DNA from: Bacillota bacterium
Lineage (GTDB): Bacteria; Bacillota; Negativicutes; Sporomusales; Sporomusaceae
Assembly: GCA_017889705.1 (NCBI GenBank)
Contig: JAGGAB010000007.1
Coordinates: 1 to 64,000 of the forward strand
Direction: 5' to 3'
DNA: 64,000 nt
The translations under genes and the position numbers were made by a program. Numbering within the stretch: position 1 is the stretch's first letter; every line of letters begins with the position of its first letter. This document shows positions 61,099-64,000 of this stretch, piece by piece. The notes under the pieces are model-generated. The model was not told the origin of the DNA and searched no databases. It saw only the letters and a program-made list of their open reading frames with translations.

Positions 61099-61764
61099 TT
61101 GCATAAGTTTTTCGGGTTTGTTGTCGCTCTATGCCTCTTTTGCGGAACTGCTGCTTCAGTTCAGGCAGCTACATATGAGGCAGGCGATCGGGGCGAAGAT
61201 GTGGCCGCTATTCAAGCCCAGCTTAATAATCTGGGTTTTAATGCCGGTGCAGCCGATGGGGTTTTTGGAAATGCAACAGCAGATGCTGTTAAATCTTTTC
61301 AAAAATCGCGCGGCCTTGAATCTGATGGTGTGATTGGAACCGAAACCTATCGTGCGCTGATGGGCAGGGATATTCCAGCAAGCCGGGATTCTTCCACAGC
61401 TTCAGTTCGACGTATTGTTCAAACGGCCCTGAGGTACACTGGTGTACCGTACGTTTTTGGTGGGACAAGCCCAGGCGGCTTTGATTGCTCCGGTTATACC
61501 CGGTATGTTTTTGCTCAGAGCGGCATTTATTTACCGCGTATGGCTGACGAGCAATTTGAAGTTGGACGGCATGTGTCCTACGGTAATCTTCAGCCTGGAG
61601 ATTTGGTGTTTTTTAGCACTTATACTTCAGGGGCATCACACAGCGGTATCTATATTGGAGATGGTAGATTTATCAGTGCTACATCTAGTAGCGGTGTAAG
61701 AGTCGATAGTCTGGATAGTGGCTACTGGGGTCCACGCTACATTGGCGCTCGCCGGGTGATGTAA
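61099..61764 (+). CDS. Secreted peptidoglycan hydrolase: PG-binding domain plus NlpC/P60
   Basis: A 221-residue exported protein, start TTG 61099 because GAGAGGAG (61083-61090) stands eight bases before it; a GTG at 61081 would lie in the riboswitch and ahead of the RBS. Signal peptide about 1-23, peptidoglycan-binding domain about 25-85 (GDRGEDVAAIQAQLNNLGF, partly), and NlpC/P60 domain about 100-221 with catalytic Cys in FDCSGYT and His in ASHSGIYIGDG. It probably cuts stem peptides (D-Glu to diamino acid). Regulated by c-di-AMP, linking wall turnover to osmotic state. Confidence 0.92.
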   Translation: MHKFFGFVVALCLFCGTAASVQAATYEAGDRGEDVAAIQAQLNNLGFNAGAADGVFGNATADAVKSFQKSRGLESDGVIGTETYRALMGRDIPASRDSSTASVRRIVQTALRYTGVPYVFGGTSPGGFDCSGYTRYVFAQSGIYLPRMADEQFEVGRHVSYGNLQPGDLVFFSTYTSGASHSGIYIGDGRFISATSSSGVRVDSLDSGYWGPRYIGARRVM

Positions 61765-61772
61765 ACTAAGAG

Positions 61773-61801
61773 GGGAAGGCGTTTTGCCTTCCCGTTTTTA
61801 T
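61773..61801 (+). terminator. Terminator after the NlpC/P60 gene
   Basis: A perfect 8-bp stem GGGAAGGC/GCCTTCCC followed by GTTTTTATTT. Confidence 0.92.
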
Positions 61802-61803
61802 TT

Positions 61804-61900
61804 CCTTAACAGAAAGTAAAACTTTCTTAAAAGCAGGATACGGGTAACAGCGGCTTCCGTCATTACCCAAAATACCGGCATAAGTCGAGCTTTTTTATAC
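61804..61900 (+). repeat. Leader-type repeat family 2, copy 4
   Basis: CCTTAACAGAAAGTAAAACT with the AGAAAGT/ACTTTCT hairpin, GCAGGATACGGGTAACAGCG, GGCTTCCG, and the end CGGCATAAGTCGAGCTTTTTTA follow the other copies, more diverged in the second stem. The rest of the gap to 62053 shows no further element. Confidence 0.68.
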
Positions 61901-62052
61901 TTTCCGCCTACCTTGTAATGGTACCAGGCTGTACCTAAAAAGAAGCAGAGTTTTGTCATGGTGAAGCAGCGTAAAGGGCTTGTATTTTATCAGGATAACT
62001 GAGACAATAGAAGAGATTGAGTTAAGCCGAATTGTAGTGGAGATAGTATTTT

Positions 62053-63792
62053 ATGTTTAGTTTTTATTGGCAAAAATTTATAATTCCATTTTGGCTACTG
62101 GCATTAACAGCAATAGTGTGTTTTATTATTGCAAGTTTAGCCGGTCTGGCGGCACCGTTGGTAGTTAAGTTGCTGATTGATGATGCCCTGGGCGCAAACA
62201 GCATGAAGTTTCTACATTTTATTACTGCCAGTATTGCAATTCTATATCTTTTCCGAGGAGTATTCTCCTATTTCTATGGCTACTGTATGGCTAAAGCCGG
62301 TAATAAAATGCTGGCCAAACTCCGTCAGGACATGTTCAGTAAGCTGCAGTCATTAGATTATGCTTATTTTATGAAGACTCCATCAGGTGAGCTGATCTCG
62401 CTGTTTACTAATGATTTGCTGTTTATTCAGCAGGCTGTTACTGTTGGTATTCCTGATGTTATCGTGGAATCCATAAACCTGTTGGCAATTATGGCAATCA
62501 TGATTTATTTTGACTGGCGGCTGGCTATGGTTACTTTTGCTACCTTGCCGTTCATTATTGTTGCTATCAGTTTTTTTAACAGCAAAATTGGGGCATTAGG
62601 AGTGCTTGTGGATCATGCGCTAGCCAAAGTAACGGCTATTATTCAACAATCCTTGGTTTCTGTTATTGTTGTGCAGAGTTATGTCCGTGAAGACTATGAA
62701 TACAAAAAATTTAGCGACAAGATTCAGCAGGCTGCCAATGATTTGTTAAAAGCGCAGCGCTTAAGTGCCATTTTGGTGTCTTTGGTGGAGTTTTTAGCTG
62801 CTGTGGGGTTAACCATAATTATATGGTACGGCGGTCGGGAGGTTATCAATGGTCACCTGAGTATCGGCGGGATGTTTGCTTTTCTTATTTATATTATTAA
62901 TGTACCAATGCCTATACGTAAAATCAGCCAGGCTTTGACTCATTTAAAACTTGGTGTGGTAGCCTGGGGACGTATCAATAGTTTGCTTAATGAACAAACA
63001 CCGACTGTTGTAGAGGGTGATTTACAACTGCCTCATACTGACGGTGTAGTAGAGTTTAAAGATGTGTCCTTTGCATACTGGCAAGGCAAGCCGGTGCTGG
63101 AGGCTATTAATATTCTTGCGCGGCCAAATGAGATTATCGCTATTGTTGGTCCGAGCGGGGCAGGGAAATCCTCCTTTGCTAATTTGCTATTACGCTTTTA
63201 TGATCCGGATACCGGGGCTATATATTTGGACGGTCTGGATATCAGGCGCCTTAAGATTGCTGAGCTGCGGCAGCATATAGGCTTTATTCAACAAGAGCCG
63301 ATTTTGTTTAATACTACCGTTTTGGAAAATATTCGTTATGGCAGGCCTGATGCTACTAAAGACCAGATTGAACAAGCTGCTCGCCTGGCTGATGCCTATG
63401 ATTTCATTATGAATTTGCCGCAAGGATTTGACACTATAGTAGGAGAATTAGGAGGGAAGTTGTCTGGTGGACAAAGGCAACGCATTGCTGTTGCCAGGGC
63501 TATTATTACTGAGCCGGCTATATTGCTGCTGGACGAACCAACTGCTGCGCTGGATGCGCAGACGGAAAAACAGGTGATGGCAGCCATTAGACAAGCCGGA
63601 ACAGGCAGAACTACTTTTATTATTACACATCGAATGTCGACGATTATGGCCTCTGATCGGGTTGTGTATTTGACAGAGGGGCGAGTGGCTGAGATGGGCA
63701 CCCACCAGGAACTTATCGATAAAGGCGGGTTATATGCCCAGGCAGTCCGCTTTAGTGAAATTGAGATGAGTATAGACACAAATCATCTATAA
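62053..63792 (+). CDS. ABC exporter, fused membrane and ATPase domains (MsbA-like)
   Basis: A 579-residue half-transporter: six membrane segments in residues 1-300 and an ATPase domain in about 335-570. Walker A is GPSGAGKSSF, signature LSGGQRQR, Walker B ILLLDEPTAALD, and the H-loop ITHRMST. It forms a homodimer exporting lipids, drugs or lipid-linked compounds. In a diderm host a lipid A or glycolipid substrate is possible but not shown. ATG 62053 has a weak RBS (GTGGAGATAG). Confidence 0.9.
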   Translation: MFSFYWQKFIIPFWLLALTAIVCFIIASLAGLAAPLVVKLLIDDALGANSMKFLHFITASIAILYLFRGVFSYFYGYCMAKAGNKMLAKLRQDMFSKLQSLDYAYFMKTPSGELISLFTNDLLFIQQAVTVGIPDVIVESINLLAIMAIMIYFDWRLAMVTFATLPFIIVAISFFNSKIGALGVLVDHALAKVTAIIQQSLVSVIVVQSYVREDYEYKKFSDKIQQAANDLLKAQRLSAILVSLVEFLAAVGLTIIIWYGGREVINGHLSIGGMFAFLIYIINVPMPIRKISQALTHLKLGVVAWGRINSLLNEQTPTVVEGDLQLPHTDGVVEFKDVSFAYWQGKPVLEAINILARPNEIIAIVGPSGAGKSSFANLLLRFYDPDTGAIYLDGLDIRRLKIAELRQHIGFIQQEPILFNTTVLENIRYGRPDATKDQIEQAARLADAYDFIMNLPQGFDTIVGELGGKLSGGQRQRIAVARAIITEPAILLLDEPTAALDAQTEKQVMAAIRQAGTGRTTFIITHRMSTIMASDRVVYLTEGRVAEMGTHQELIDKGGLYAQAVRFSEIEMSIDTNHL

Positions 63793-63800
63793 GTGAAGAA

Positions 63801-63843
63801 ATAGGTGTAACAGCAAAAGCCGGCTGTTACACCTATTGTATAT
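63801..63843 (+). terminator. Terminator-like hairpin after the ABC exporter
   Basis: A perfect 14-bp stem ATAGGTGTAACAGC/GCTGTTACACCTAT, then TGTATATTT. Confidence 0.78.
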
Positions 63844-63868
63844 TTGGGGTTAGGAATGTATACATAAT

Positions 63869-63897
63869 TTGGAGATTGGTGTAAAATTTGGTACAAT
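63869..63897 (+). promoter_or_regulatory. Promoter for the last gene
   Basis: TTGGAG (63869-63874), a 17-base spacer and TACAAT (63892-63897), 34 bases before the ATG. Confidence 0.6.
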
Positions 63898-63931
63898 TAA
63901 ATAATTACCATACATAAGCAGGAGGTTTATT

Positions 63932-64000
63932 ATGAACAAGGGTAGACAGCAAGCTTGGGCACTATTACGTGAACATGTTCAAAGTGAAGTATTATTAAAA
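63932..64000 (+). CDS. Start of a gene cut by the window end
   Basis: ATG 63932 behind AGGAGG opens a frame of 23 codons to the edge (start MNKGRQQAWALLREHVQS). The helical start resembles small HD-domain phosphohydrolases of this lineage, but too little is visible for a call. Confidence 0.6.
   Translation, partial: MNKGRQQAWALLREHVQSEVLLK

Noticed and set aside
1-64000. CRISPR arrays, complete insertion sequences, prophage
   Set aside because: No regularly spaced identical repeats with unique spacers, no transposase, integrase or phage structural genes were found; the only tandem array is the three-unit 21-bp repeat without spacers of CRISPR size.

Overview
The window reads as chromosomal DNA of an endospore-forming, diderm Firmicute of the class Negativicutes, most likely a Sporomusaceae relative (Sporomusa, Pelosinus or Anaerosporomusa type). 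This is inferred from gene content, not from a database search. Sporulation genes are present (a SpoIVFA-like/SpoIVFB pair, a short Spo0B beside obgE, a Spo0E-like phosphatase). So is a signal-peptide-bearing protein that looks like an outer-membrane beta-barrel ending in Phe. Two [NiFe] hydrogenases point to anaerobic H2 metabolism.

Layout. 0-1.4 kb: a dispersed palindromic repeat and a minus-strand BASS transporter. 1.4-20.6 kb: a long plus-strand housekeeping and cell-cycle block: minCDE, rodA, spoIVFA-like/spoIVFB, two radical-SAM-associated genes, rng, rplU-prp-rpmA, short spo0B, obgE, yhbY, proBA, nadD, an RRM protein, yqeK, an LCP ligase, rsfS and cvfB. 20.6-31.4 kb: mixed-strand accessory genes: two tiny minus-strand ORFs, Spo0E-like, CorC/CNNM, DedA, tRNA-Ala(GGC), an amidohydrolase/SemiSWEET/MoxR/VWA operon, two TerC-family Mn exporters (the second behind a yybP-ykoY riboswitch), an outer-membrane barrel and a YdjM-like protein. 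31.8-41.1 kb: a six-gene Hyf-like group 4 membrane hydrogenase operon continuous with L-serine dehydratase sdaAB/sdaAA and then ridA. 41.2-51.7 kb: a second copy of the dispersed repeat, lgt, a TlpA/CcdA redox pair, a phosphoesterase, a class V aminotransferase, a T-box-controlled leuS, trxA and a 5'-nucleotidase. 51.8-58.6 kb: NirJ1/NirJ2 radical SAM enzymes, then a membrane-bound uptake hydrogenase operon (Tat-exported small subunit, large subunit, cytochrome b, maturation protease). 58.6-64 kb: a Cys-rich small protein, aroH, a GtrB-like glycosyltransferase, a c-di-AMP riboswitch with an NlpC/P60 hydrolase, an ABC exporter and the start of one more gene.

How the parts connect. MinCDE, RodA and the SpoIVF pair link division-site choice, wall elongation and sigma-K processing. 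Prp sits between its cleavage substrate L27 and L21. RidA follows the serine dehydratase that produces its reactive substrate. The Hyf complex would couple H2 evolution to ion pumping, while the Hya-type enzyme oxidises H2 outside the membrane and feeds cytochrome b. NirJ1/NirJ2 lie just upstream and could serve tetrapyrrole supply.

The least explained material is intergenic. There are three families of structured repeats. One (four copies between 54 and 62 kb) always lies on the coding strand just upstream of a gene and shows partly compensated stem changes, so it is a candidate cis-regulatory RNA. There is also a three-unit, exactly 21-bp direct repeat ahead of the hyf operon. All function calls rest on reading motifs and context.
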